Shown here: positions 12,933 to 20,700 of the stretch, piece after piece
Layout: each line of letters starts with the position of its first letter
Position numbering within the stretch: the first letter of the stretch is position 1
Source: Verrucomicrobiaceae bacterium UBA2429
GTDB taxonomy: Bacteria; Verrucomicrobiota; Verrucomicrobiia; Verrucomicrobiales; Verrucomicrobiaceae
Reading direction: 5' to 3'
Length of the DNA stretch: 64,000 nucleotides
Assembly (NCBI GenBank): GCA_002343505.1
Contig: DDQZ01000105.1
Coordinates: forward strand, 382-64,381
The notes under the pieces: model-generated
What the model was told of the DNA's origin: nothing
What the model saw: only the letters and a program-made list of their open reading frames with translations
Database searches by the model: none
Position numbers and translations under genes: made by a program

Positions 12933-14351
12933 CTATGCCTCGCGCAGAAGGATGGCATCCACGTTGACTCCGTCGTAAAGCGCGTCGCTGAGAATGACGA
13001 GGGGGTCGCCGGGCTTGATGAGGTCCTCCCGGCGCAGCAGGTTGATGGCGTCGCGGATGGCGGCCTCGGGCTCGCCTTCGGCAAAGGGCAGGACGAAGGG
13101 CTGCACGCCGCGTGCGGTGACCAGGGTGCGGCTCACATGCCGGTGCGGCGTGAAGGCGAAGATGGGCGCGAACTCCGGCCTCTGATGCGCGAGCAGGTGC
13201 GCCATGACGCCGCGCAGAGTGAAGACCAGCAGCTTGGATCCAGGGATGCTGTTGGCCAGCAGGATGGCGGCCTTCACGGTCTTGTGCTTGTTCGTTTTCA
13301 AGGGCGCATCCGAGGCGAAACGGCCCGAGGGATATTTCTTTTCGATGCGGCGGATGACGGTGTCGAGCACCTCGACGCATTTCTCCGGGTAGCGCCCGAC
13401 ACTGGTCTCGCCGCTGAGCATGACGCAGTCCACCTGCTCGATGACGGCGTTGAAAATGTCCGTGACCTCCGCGCGGGTGGGCACGGGGTTTTCGATCATG
13501 CTCTCCAGCATCTGGGTGGCGACGATGACCTTGCGCCCGTGGTAGGAGCAGCGTTCGACGATCTGGCGCTGGATGATGGGCAGCTCCTCAATGGGGCATT
13601 CGCTGCCCAGGTCGCCGCGCGCGACCATGATGCCGGCGCTGGCCTCGACGAGCGTGTCTATGTTTTGCAGCGCCTGCTGGTTCTCGATCTTGGCGATGAC
13701 ACGAGCCTTGCTGTTCTTCTGCTCCAGCAGAAGCTGCAAATGCTGGATGTGGCCCGGCTCGCGGGCAAAGCTGAGGGCGAAAAAGTCCACGCCGAGCTCG
13801 ACGCCGAGATCAAGGTCGGCGTAGTCCTTCTGCGTGAGCGGCGGCAGCCGCACGGGCACGCCGGGCAGGTTGATGTGGCGGCGGGACTTCATCTCCCCCT
13901 TGGTGAGCACGGTGCCGAGCACGCGGCTGGAGCAGACTTCGGCGGCTTTGATCTGGATCATGCCGCCGTCCACCATGATGATGTCACCCGGGCGGAGGTC
14001 TTTGCCGAGTTCGGGGTAGTTGACCGTGACAGAAAGCGGGACGGTCGGAGCGGCTTCGGGCTTGCAGCGCAGCTCGACCTGATCGCCCGGCTGAAGCTGC
14101 CAGGGCTGGTCGAGATCGCCGGTGCGGATGCTCGGTCCGGTGAGGTCCATGAGCACGGAGATTTCCTTGGAACCCCTGGTGGCGGCCTCGCGCACACGGC
14201 CATAGACGGTCCGCACCCAGTCGTGGGAGGCGTGGCTCATGTTCAGCCGGAAAATGTCAGCTCCCTTGGAGATCAGCTCGCTGATTCGTTCGGCGGATTC
14301 GGTGGCGGGTCCGAGGGTGCAGAGGATTTTGGTTTTGCGCATGTGCGGCAT
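12933..14351 (-). CDS. pyk: Pyruvate kinase
   Basis: A 472-residue glycolytic enzyme converting phosphoenolpyruvate and ADP to pyruvate and ATP. Diagnostic segments are RKTKILCTLGPATESAERI at the start, FRLNMSHASHDW, the substrate/metal site KIENQQALQNID followed by GIMVARGDLGSECP, and MLESMIENPVPTRAEVTDI. The C-terminal allosteric domain is present (NSIPGSKLLVFTLRG). Length and order match bacterial pyruvate kinases. The start is one of two nearby in-frame ATGs (14351 or 14342); the much longer frame upstream has no family counterpart. It follows rplQ on the same strand but is separated from it by a strong terminator. Confidence 0.96.
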   Translation of the reverse strand: MPHMRKTKILCTLGPATESAERISELISKGADIFRLNMSHASHDWVRTVYGRVREAATRGSKEISVLMDLTGPSIRTGDLDQPWQLQPGDQVELRCKPEAAPTVPLSVTVNYPELGKDLRPGDIIMVDGGMIQIKAAEVCSSRVLGTVLTKGEMKSRRHINLPGVPVRLPPLTQKDYADLDLGVELGVDFFALSFAREPGHIQHLQLLLEQKNSKARVIAKIENQQALQNIDTLVEASAGIMVARGDLGSECPIEELPIIQRQIVERCSYHGRKVIVATQMLESMIENPVPTRAEVTDIFNAVIEQVDCVMLSGETSVGRYPEKCVEVLDTVIRRIEKKYPSGRFASDAPLKTNKHKTVKAAILLANSIPGSKLLVFTLRGVMAHLLAHQRPEFAPIFAFTPHRHVSRTLVTARGVQPFVLPFAEGEPEAAIRDAINLLRREDLIKPGDPLVILSDALYDGVNVDAILLREA

Positions 14352-14426
14352 GGTGGGGACGGCGCGGGGGGATTCAAGCGCCATTCCCGTCAGGAAGCAC
14401 GGGACAGGCCACGTCACGCAGTCTCG

Positions 14427-14461
14427 AAAAGAAAAGCGCGGACACCTTTCGATGCCCGCGC
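14427..14461 (-). terminator. Rho-independent terminator after rplQ
   Basis: A 9-bp stem with one G-U pair (14436-14444 with 14453-14461) and an 8-base loop are followed on the minus strand by TTTTCTTTT. It lies 25 bp beyond the rplQ stop and ends the rpoA-rplQ transcript. Confidence 0.82.
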
Positions 14462-14485
14462 CTCGTGCATTCCATGGGACCGTCC

Positions 14486-14902
14486 TTATGCCGCCGCTTC
14501 GGCGGTGGCGGGCTGAACGGTCTCCTCCTTGACGGTGGCAGGCACATAAGCGTCCACCCACTCGATGTAGGCCATCGGGGCGGAATCGCTGCGGCGCTGG
14601 CCGAGCTTGGTGATGCGGGTGTAACCGCCGGCGCGGTCTTTGGAGGCGACGGCGATTTCTTCGAAGAGTTTCTTCACCATGGCCTTGCTGTGGAGAGTGC
14701 CGACGGCGAGGCGGCGCGCGTGGAGGTCGCCACGCTTGCCGAGGGTGACGAGCTTCTCCGCGTATGGGCGCAGCGCCTTGGCCTTGGCCAGGGTGGTGCG
14801 GATGCGGCGGTGTTCGATGAGCGCGCAGGTGAGGTTGGCCAGCAGGGCTTTCCGGTGGGAGGCGTCACGCTGGAGCTTGGGGACTTTTCTTCCGTGTTTC
14901 AT
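14486..14902 (-). CDS. rplQ: 50S ribosomal protein L17
   Basis: A 138-residue large-subunit ribosomal protein with the invariant opening MKHGRKVPKLQRDASHRKAL and the family core NLTCALIEHRRIRTTLAKAK. The middle (LFEEIAVASKDRAGGYTRI, TKLGQRRSDSAPMAYIEW) is typical. The Ala/Thr-rich C-terminal tail is a common extension. It lies 34 bp downstream of rpoA, the standard bacterial gene order, and is followed by a terminator. Confidence 0.97.
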   Translation of the reverse strand: MKHGRKVPKLQRDASHRKALLANLTCALIEHRRIRTTLAKAKALRPYAEKLVTLGKRGDLHARRLAVGTLHSKAMVKKLFEEIAVASKDRAGGYTRITKLGQRRSDSAPMAYIEWVDAYVPATVKEETVQPATAEAAA

Positions 14903-14936
14903 GATGTTTGGCTTTCAAAGGGCGGGTTTGCCGGGT

Positions 14937-16055
14937 TTATTCGTCGTCTTCCACGTCGGGCAGGTTGCTGTCCACAAGGTTGGTGAAGTCCACCACGTCT
15001 GCGTCCTCGTCCTCGTCGGTGATCATGCTGCTGCGTGCGAGCAGGGACACGCCGCCGGCGGAGGGTTCGAGCAGGGATGCGTCGAATTTCATGCCGAGGG
15101 AGAGACCGAGCTCGGAGAGCTTTTCCTTGATCTCGGTGAGGGACTTCTTGCCGAAGTTGCGGTAGCGCAGCATCTCGGCCTCGCTCTTCATGGCGAGCTG
15201 GCCGACGGAGGTGATGTTGGCGTTGTTGAGGCAGTTGGCGGCGCGGACGGAGAGCTCGATCTCGTTGACGCTCATGTTGAGCAGCTTGCGCAGCTCGCTG
15301 TTCTCCTCGGTCTGGGCTTCGGGGGCGGCCTCGAACTCGATGGCCTTGTCGTCATAGTTGACGAAGACATCAAGGTGGTGGCGCAGGATGGCGGCGGACT
15401 GGAGAAGGGCGTCGCTGGGGGAAATGCGGCCGTCGGTCCAGATGTCGAGCACCAGCTTGTCATAGTCGGTGTTCTGGCCGACGCGGGTGTTTTCCACGGC
15501 GTATTTCACGCGGGTCACCGGGCTGTAGATGGAGTCAATCGGGATGACGCCGATGGGGGTGTCCGGGCGCTTGTTCTCCTCCCAGGAGGAGAAGCCGCGA
15601 CCGACGCGCACCTCGAACTCGCATTCGAATTTGGTTTTGCGGTCGAGCGTGCAGATGACCTGGTCCTTGTTGATGATCTCGTAGTGATTGTCGTCCTTGA
15701 TGTCGCCGGCGGTGACGACACCTTCCTTGTCGGCTGTGACGGAAAGAAGGCGGGGTTCCTTGGTCTCGCTGTGGTGCTTGAAGCGGACTTTTTTCAGATT
15801 CAGAACGATCTGCACCACGTCTTCGACGACTCCGGGGATGGTGCTGAACTCGTGCTCGACGCCGCGGATTTTCACGGAGGTGATGGCCGCGCCCTCCAGG
15901 GAGGAGAGCAGCACGCGGCGCAGGGAGTTGCCGATGGTGTGTCCGTAGCCTTTGTCAAAGGGCTCGGCGACAAACTGGGCGTAGGTGTCGGTGGCGGTGG
16001 CCTCGTTGCGCACGAGGCGGTTGGGCATTTCGAATCTGGCTAGACGGACGGACAT
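14937..16055 (-). CDS. rpoA: DNA-directed RNA polymerase subunit alpha
   Basis: A 372-residue alpha subunit. The N-terminal assembly domain includes GYGHTIGNSLRRVLLSSLEG and IKGVEHEF-like VKIRGVEHEFSTIPGVVEDV. The C-terminal DNA-binding domain (about 255-330) contains NCLNNANITSVGQLAMKSE and LRYRNFGKKSLTEIKEKL. The protein ends in an acidic tail (DEDEDADVVDFTNL, DVEDDE), longer than in model species. It is co-transcribed with rplQ. The usual upstream rpsM/rpsK/rpsD genes are not adjacent: the 215 bp upstream is an intergenic region shared with a divergent gene, so the alpha operon is split here. Confidence 0.97.
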   Translation of the reverse strand: MSVRLARFEMPNRLVRNEATATDTYAQFVAEPFDKGYGHTIGNSLRRVLLSSLEGAAITSVKIRGVEHEFSTIPGVVEDVVQIVLNLKKVRFKHHSETKEPRLLSVTADKEGVVTAGDIKDDNHYEIINKDQVICTLDRKTKFECEFEVRVGRGFSSWEENKRPDTPIGVIPIDSIYSPVTRVKYAVENTRVGQNTDYDKLVLDIWTDGRISPSDALLQSAAILRHHLDVFVNYDDKAIEFEAAPEAQTEENSELRKLLNMSVNEIELSVRAANCLNNANITSVGQLAMKSEAEMLRYRNFGKKSLTEIKEKLSELGLSLGMKFDASLLEPSAGGVSLLARSSMITDEDEDADVVDFTNLVDSNLPDVEDDE

Positions 16056-16270
16056 GTGGGTGGATGGGGTTGCCGGGTTTCCTCCAGGGCGAGCTCCGGT
16101 TCATTCGCAAGGAATGGCCGGACCTGGAGACCGACGGCGGGAGTGTGACGGCTCGCAAGGGGCGGGGAGTATGAGCGTTGAGAAGCTGTTTGCAACCGCA
16201 TTTTCCGCTCAATTTCGGGGGTGTTTTCCGGCGTTGCCCGCCGCTTGGAGCGCTCCACTTTCCCGCCCGC

Positions 16271-19099
16271 ATGAAGGGCCGCTTTGCCATTTGCCTCTGC
16301 CTCGCCGCCACTGCCGCCTGCGCGGGTGCGGAGCCGCGCGCTCCCTGGTCCGGTTCCCGCGTCAAGGGATCCCCGGAGCCGCCGCCGCCTTATGTGGCCG
16401 CGCCGGTTTTCGAGACCCTGGAGCTTTCCGAGGTGCTGGAGATCGTTCCGCATGACGGGAGCGTGGTCGTTTTGGAAAATCGCGGCAGGGTCTGGTGCTT
16501 CGAAAACCATCCGCGCGATCCCGGCCCGCCATTTCTGATGGCCGATCTCAAAGTGAAGCACCCGGCGCTGGACCATCTCTACGGCATCGCCTTCCATCCG
16601 CGCTGGCGGGAGAACCGGCAGGTCTTTGTCACCTACACCGTCGGGGCGAAGATCGCGGACGGCACCCGGCTCTCGCGTTTTCTGCTGGATGAAAATGACC
16701 CGCCGCGCCTCGTCCTCGAAAGCGAGCAGGTGCTGCTGACCTGGCTCTCCGGCGGGCATAATGGCGCGCATCTTCAGTTCGGGCCTGACGGCATGCTTTA
16801 CATCTCCACCGGCGATGCCGAAGCGCCCGCTCCGCCGGACCTGCTGAACACCGGCCAGGACAACAGCGACCTGCTTTCCGCCATCCTGCGCATTGACGTG
16901 GATCCCACCGGGCCAGCCCTGCCCTACCGCATCCCGCCGGACAATCCTTTTGTCGGTAAAAGCGGCGTCCGCCCGGAGATATGGGCATTCGGTTTTCGCA
17001 ATCCGTGGAAGATGAGCTTCGACTCGCGCGGGCGGCTGTGGTGCGGCGATGTCGGCTGGGAGCTGTGGGAGATGATCCATCTCGTCACACGCGGCAGCAA
17101 CCACGGCTGGAGCGCTTTGGAAGGGCCGCAGCCCATCAAACTGGAAACACTCAGCGCTCTGGCGCCCGTGACAGCGCCGGTGGCCGCGCATCCGCACACC
17201 GAGGCGGCCTCCATCACGGGCGGTTATGTGTATGAGGGCAAAAAGCTGCCCGCCCTGCGCGGCGCCTGCATTTACGGCGACTACGAGACGGGCAAAATCT
17301 GGGCGCTCTGGCATGATGGCGGCAAAGTCACGCGGCACGAGGAGATCGCCGACACGCCGCACCGCATCGTCAGCTTCGGCCTGCTGCCGGACGGGGAGCT
17401 GGTTTATGCGCACTGGGACAAAACAGCGGCGTTTTTCGAACTGGTTCCCAACCCCGAAACCGGGCGCGCGGAAGAATTTCCACGCCGTCTCAACGGCACC
17501 GGCATCTTCCAAAACACGGCCGCGCAGACACTCGCGCCGGGGGTTTATGAATTCGATGTCGCCGAGCCTGTGTGGCAGGACGGACTTGAGGCGCGGCGCT
17601 TCATCGCTCTGCCGGGCGCGGGCGCGGTGGCCTCCACGATTCAGCGCCGCGCTGACGGCACCGTTCAACGCGCCAGCACGCAGTGGCCCGCTGACAGCGT
17701 GCTGGTCAAAACCCTCATCAACGAGTCCCGCCCCGTCGAAACCCAGCTCCTGCATTATGATGGCGCTCACTGGCAGGGCTACAGCTACGCCTGGAATGAA
17801 GCGGGCACGGACGCGGAACTCGTCCCGGCGGAGGGCGCGCAAAAGCAGCTCCACGGACGCGCCCACGCCTACCCCGCGCGCGCCGAGTGCATGCGCTGCC
17901 ACACGCCGTGGACCGGGCACGCCCTCGCCTTCTGCCCGCAACAGCTCGCGCCTGGCGCTGGAGCTGATGTGCTGCGCGCGGATGACGCCCTGCGGCTCGG
18001 CCTGGTGAACGCGGAGTTTTTCGAGACCTCCAGCGCGCGTCTGGCCGGCGCGGATGACGCGCCGCTCGAAGACCGCGCGCGTGCCTGGCTGCATGCCAAT
18101 TGCGCGCACTGCCACCGCCTGCACGGCGGCGGCTCCGTGGCCTTCAAAGCCAATATCGAACTGGAACTCGACGCCATGGAAATGCTCGATGGCGCGCCTT
18201 TGCGAGGAGACTTCGGCCTGCCCGGAGCGCGCATCGTGGCGCCGGGGCGTCCCTGGGCCAGCACGCTCATCGCGCGCATCGCCCAGGGTGGCCCCGGCCA
18301 CATGCCCCTCATTGGCGCGCGCGAGGTGGACACGCGCGGACTGGACCTGCTCTGGCGCTGGATCGAGAGCCTGCCCGCGCCTGCCGGAAGAGAGGAGGGA
18401 GACACAGATTTCGCTGCCGCGCTCAAGCAGGCGCTCGCTGACGGCACGCGGGACTCCTGGAACAAACTCGTCAACGACCAGCCAGAGCGCGCGCTGGTCC
18501 TGGCGCGGCTGCTTGATGCGGATGGCGTACTGCGGCTCGCATTCATGGAATCCACCCACCATCTGGACGCGCATCCTAATGCTTTCATCGCCGCCCTGTT
18601 CGAGCGCTTCATGCCGCCTGAAAAAAGACGAGTCCGCCTCGGTGCCGCGCCCGATTCCGCAGCCATCCTGGCTTTGAAAGGAGATCCTGCGCGCGGGGCC
18701 GCGCTGCTTTCACCGTTTGGCGCGCTGGCCTCCTGCCTGGCCTGCCACCGTCATCGTGACCACGGCATTAGCATCGGCCCCGACCTCACGCATGTCGGCG
18801 CGCGGCTCACGCGGGAGCAGTTGCTCGAAAGCCTGCTGCAGCCCTCGAAGACCATTGCCCCGGAGTATCGCGCGCACAGCCTCGTCACCGCCGGCGGCGA
18901 GGTGCGGACTTGCTTTGTGGTGAATGGCACGGACCCCGAAGTCACCGTGAAACTGCTCACCGGCGAAACGCTCACCTACGCCCGCGAGGGCATCCAGCTC
19001 ACGCCGCTGCCCGCCTCCCTCATGCCGGAGGGGCTGCTGCAATCCCTCTCCGCGCAGGAGGCCGCCGATCTGCTGGAGTACCTCGCCAGCCGGAAGTGA
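16271..19099 (+). CDS. Secreted PQQ-type sugar dehydrogenase-like protein with three c-type haem motifs
   Basis: A 942-residue exported protein with signal peptide MKGRFAICLCLAATAACAGA. Residues about 40-400 form a glucose/sorbosone-dehydrogenase beta-propeller (LYGIAFHPRW, GPDGMLYISTGDA, FGFRNPWKMSFD, NHGWSALEG). The middle and C-terminal parts hold three CxxCH haem-binding sites at about residues 540 (CMRCH), 611 (CAHCH) and 822 (CLACH). The last site belongs to a PVC-type haem-binding domain with SKTIAPEYRAHSL. It probably oxidises a sugar or alcohol in the periplasm and passes electrons to its own haems. The start is the ATG preceding the signal peptide, not the longer upstream frame. Confidence 0.88.
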   Translation: MKGRFAICLCLAATAACAGAEPRAPWSGSRVKGSPEPPPPYVAAPVFETLELSEVLEIVPHDGSVVVLENRGRVWCFENHPRDPGPPFLMADLKVKHPALDHLYGIAFHPRWRENRQVFVTYTVGAKIADGTRLSRFLLDENDPPRLVLESEQVLLTWLSGGHNGAHLQFGPDGMLYISTGDAEAPAPPDLLNTGQDNSDLLSAILRIDVDPTGPALPYRIPPDNPFVGKSGVRPEIWAFGFRNPWKMSFDSRGRLWCGDVGWELWEMIHLVTRGSNHGWSALEGPQPIKLETLSALAPVTAPVAAHPHTEAASITGGYVYEGKKLPALRGACIYGDYETGKIWALWHDGGKVTRHEEIADTPHRIVSFGLLPDGELVYAHWDKTAAFFELVPNPETGRAEEFPRRLNGTGIFQNTAAQTLAPGVYEFDVAEPVWQDGLEARRFIALPGAGAVASTIQRRADGTVQRASTQWPADSVLVKTLINESRPVETQLLHYDGAHWQGYSYAWNEAGTDAELVPAEGAQKQLHGRAHAYPARAECMRCHTPWTGHALAFCPQQLAPGAGADVLRADDALRLGLVNAEFFETSSARLAGADDAPLEDRARAWLHANCAHCHRLHGGGSVAFKANIELELDAMEMLDGAPLRGDFGLPGARIVAPGRPWASTLIARIAQGGPGHMPLIGAREVDTRGLDLLWRWIESLPAPAGREEGDTDFAAALKQALADGTRDSWNKLVNDQPERALVLARLLDADGVLRLAFMESTHHLDAHPNAFIAALFERFMPPEKRRVRLGAAPDSAAILALKGDPARGAALLSPFGALASCLACHRHRDHGISIGPDLTHVGARLTREQLLESLLQPSKTIAPEYRAHSLVTAGGEVRTCFVVNGTDPEVTVKLLTGETLTYAREGIQLTPLPASLMPEGLLQSLSAQEAADLLEYLASRK

Positions 19100-19107
19100 G
19101 CGCGTCT

Positions 19108-20184
19108 TTATTTCAGCCCGGCCTCCGCCAGCCGCTCCTCAAGATCGCTGGCCAGCAAAGCCTGGGTCATCGCCTCCATGCGGCCTTCCATGAACATGTC
19201 CAGATTGTACAAAGTCATGTCAATGCGGTGGTCGGTGACGCGGTTTTGCGGGTAATTGTAGGTGCGGATTTTCTCTTCGCGTCCGCCCGAGCCGATGAGG
19301 CTTTTCCGGTGTGCTGAATATTTTTCCGCCTCCTCCTGCTGCTTCTTCTCCAGCAGACGCGAGCGCAGGATGGTGAGGGCTTTTTCCTTGTTCTTGATCT
19401 GGCTGCGTCCGTCCTGGCAGCGCACGATCATGCCCGTGGGGAGGTGCAGCACCTGCACGGCTGAGTCCGTGGTGTTCACGCCCTGGCCGCCCGCGCCCGA
19501 GGAGCGGCAAACTTCCACGCGAATGTCCTCGGCGCGCAGGTCCAGATCCACCTCCTCCGCCTCCGGAAGCACCGCCACCGTGGCCGCCGAGGTGTGAATG
19601 CGGCCCTGCGCTTCAGTCGCGGGCACGCGCTGAACGCGGTGGACGCCGCTTTCATACTTCAGCACGCGGAAGACGTCCTCCCCGCTCACTTTCATCACGA
19701 TCTCCTTGAAGCCGCCCACGTCAGAGGGGCTGGACTCCAGCGTCTCCACCTTCCAGCCGCGCGTCTCGGCGAAACGCGAGTACATCCGCACCAGGTCGGC
19801 GGCGAAAAGCGATGCCTCATCCCCGCCGGTGCCCGCGCGGATTTCCACCAGCGCGTCGCGCCCTTCCAGCGGGTCCGGCGGCAGGATGGCGAACTGCACC
19901 GCCTTCTCCAGCTCCGCGATTTTTTGCTCCAGCAGCGGCAGCTCCTGCCGCACCATCGCCGCGAACTCGTCATCCTCGCCGCGCGCCAGGGTCTGGCTTT
20001 CCTCGAACTCGGTCCTGAGCTTTTGCAGCGCGTCCCAGTCGCTCAGCAGCCCGGTCAACTGGCGGTGTTCGCGCGTGAGTTCGCCCGCTTTTTTGGGGTC
20101 GTCAAAAAAACCGGGCTGGCCCATCAGTTCGCCGAGGAGGTCGAGACGGGCGCGTTTGCTGGTGATGATGGAGCTGTAGTCCAT
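19108..20184 (-). CDS. prfA: Peptide chain release factor 1
   Basis: A 358-residue class I release factor. It carries the peptidyl-transferase motif GGQ in SSGAGGQGVNTTDSAVQVLH, and the PAT tripeptide (RVPATEAQGRIHTSA) that specifies UAA/UAG recognition, so this is RF1 and not RF2. The coiled N-terminal domain and GTGGDEASLFAADL are also typical. It lies downstream of rpmE on the same strand but behind a terminator. It is convergent with the dehydrogenase gene, with only 8 bp between the stop codons. Confidence 0.96.
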   Translation of the reverse strand: MDYSSIITSKRARLDLLGELMGQPGFFDDPKKAGELTREHRQLTGLLSDWDALQKLRTEFEESQTLARGEDDEFAAMVRQELPLLEQKIAELEKAVQFAILPPDPLEGRDALVEIRAGTGGDEASLFAADLVRMYSRFAETRGWKVETLESSPSDVGGFKEIVMKVSGEDVFRVLKYESGVHRVQRVPATEAQGRIHTSAATVAVLPEAEEVDLDLRAEDIRVEVCRSSGAGGQGVNTTDSAVQVLHLPTGMIVRCQDGRSQIKNKEKALTILRSRLLEKKQQEEAEKYSAHRKSLIGSGGREEKIRTYNYPQNRVTDHRIDMTLYNLDMFMEGRMEAMTQALLASDLEERLAEAGLK

Positions 20185-20203
20185 GGGTCAGGCGGAGTCG
20201 GGC

Positions 20204-20245
20204 AAAGAAAAACGGTGCCGGCCGGGAAGGCGCGGGCACCGTTTT
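20204..20245 (-). terminator. Terminator between rpmE and prfA
   Basis: An 11-bp stem (20209-20219 with 20235-20245) with a GC-rich 15-base loop is followed on the minus strand by a T-rich run (TTTTTCTTT). It is placed 21 bp after the rpmE stop and 20 bp before the prfA start, so prfA should have its own promoter or depend on readthrough. Confidence 0.78.
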
Positions 20246-20266
20246 CGGAAATCAAATTGTCGCGGT

Positions 20267-20512
20267 CTAGGAGGCGGCGGCCTCGCTGACTTTCGGAGCG
20301 GAGCGGCGGGCGCGGGTGCTGCCATAGCGCTGGGCGAACTTGTCAACGCGCCCGGCGGTGTCAATGAAGCGCTGCTCGCCAGTGAAGAAGGGATGGCACG
20401 CGGCGCAGATGCCGACGCGCAGGTTCTGCACGGTGGAGATGGTGGGATAGACCGCGCCGCAGGTGCAGGTGATCGTGGTCTCGTAGGTGGTGGGGTGGCC
20501 TTGTTCTTTCAT
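20267..20512 (-). CDS. rpmE: 50S ribosomal protein L31
   Basis: An 81-residue ribosomal protein with the zinc-binding CxxC-type cysteines of the C+ class (TCTCG and GICAACHPFFTG) and the family motif HPFFTGEQRFIDTAGRVDKF. A basic, Ala/Ser-rich tail follows. The start is the ATG giving MKEQGHPTT; the longer frame runs through the divergent intergenic region. Zinc-dependent L31 suggests that a zinc-free paralogue could exist elsewhere. The 188 bp upstream is shared with the divergent PSCyt/DUF1553 gene. Confidence 0.95.
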   Translation of the reverse strand: MKEQGHPTTYETTITCTCGAVYPTISTVQNLRVGICAACHPFFTGEQRFIDTAGRVDKFAQRYGSTRARRSAPKVSEAAAS

Positions 20513-20700
20513 GGTGTGAAGGCTCACGGGATGTCCGTCGAGGGGCGCGGGCCGCTTTCGCCGGGGCGTGAGGGCCGCCATTCTTGCATAGGCGGCAACA
20601 CCGTCAACCGAATATCTCCCGCCGCGAAAATCCCTCATTCCCGGTTTGTGACGCGATGCCGTGACGTGAAAATCACCGGTGCCGCGCGTTTTCTTTGCCA

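Noticed and set aside
12852..14516. A 554-codon open frame antisense to pyruvate kinase
   Set aside because: It mirrors the pyk gene in a GC-rich genome, encodes repetitive Asp/Gly/Val-rich sequence with no domain, and pyk is unmistakable on the other strand.
16040..18574. An 844-codon open frame antisense to the PQQ/haem protein
   Set aside because: No domain or leader; the plus-strand protein has a signal peptide and three CxxCH motifs, so this is a composition artefact.
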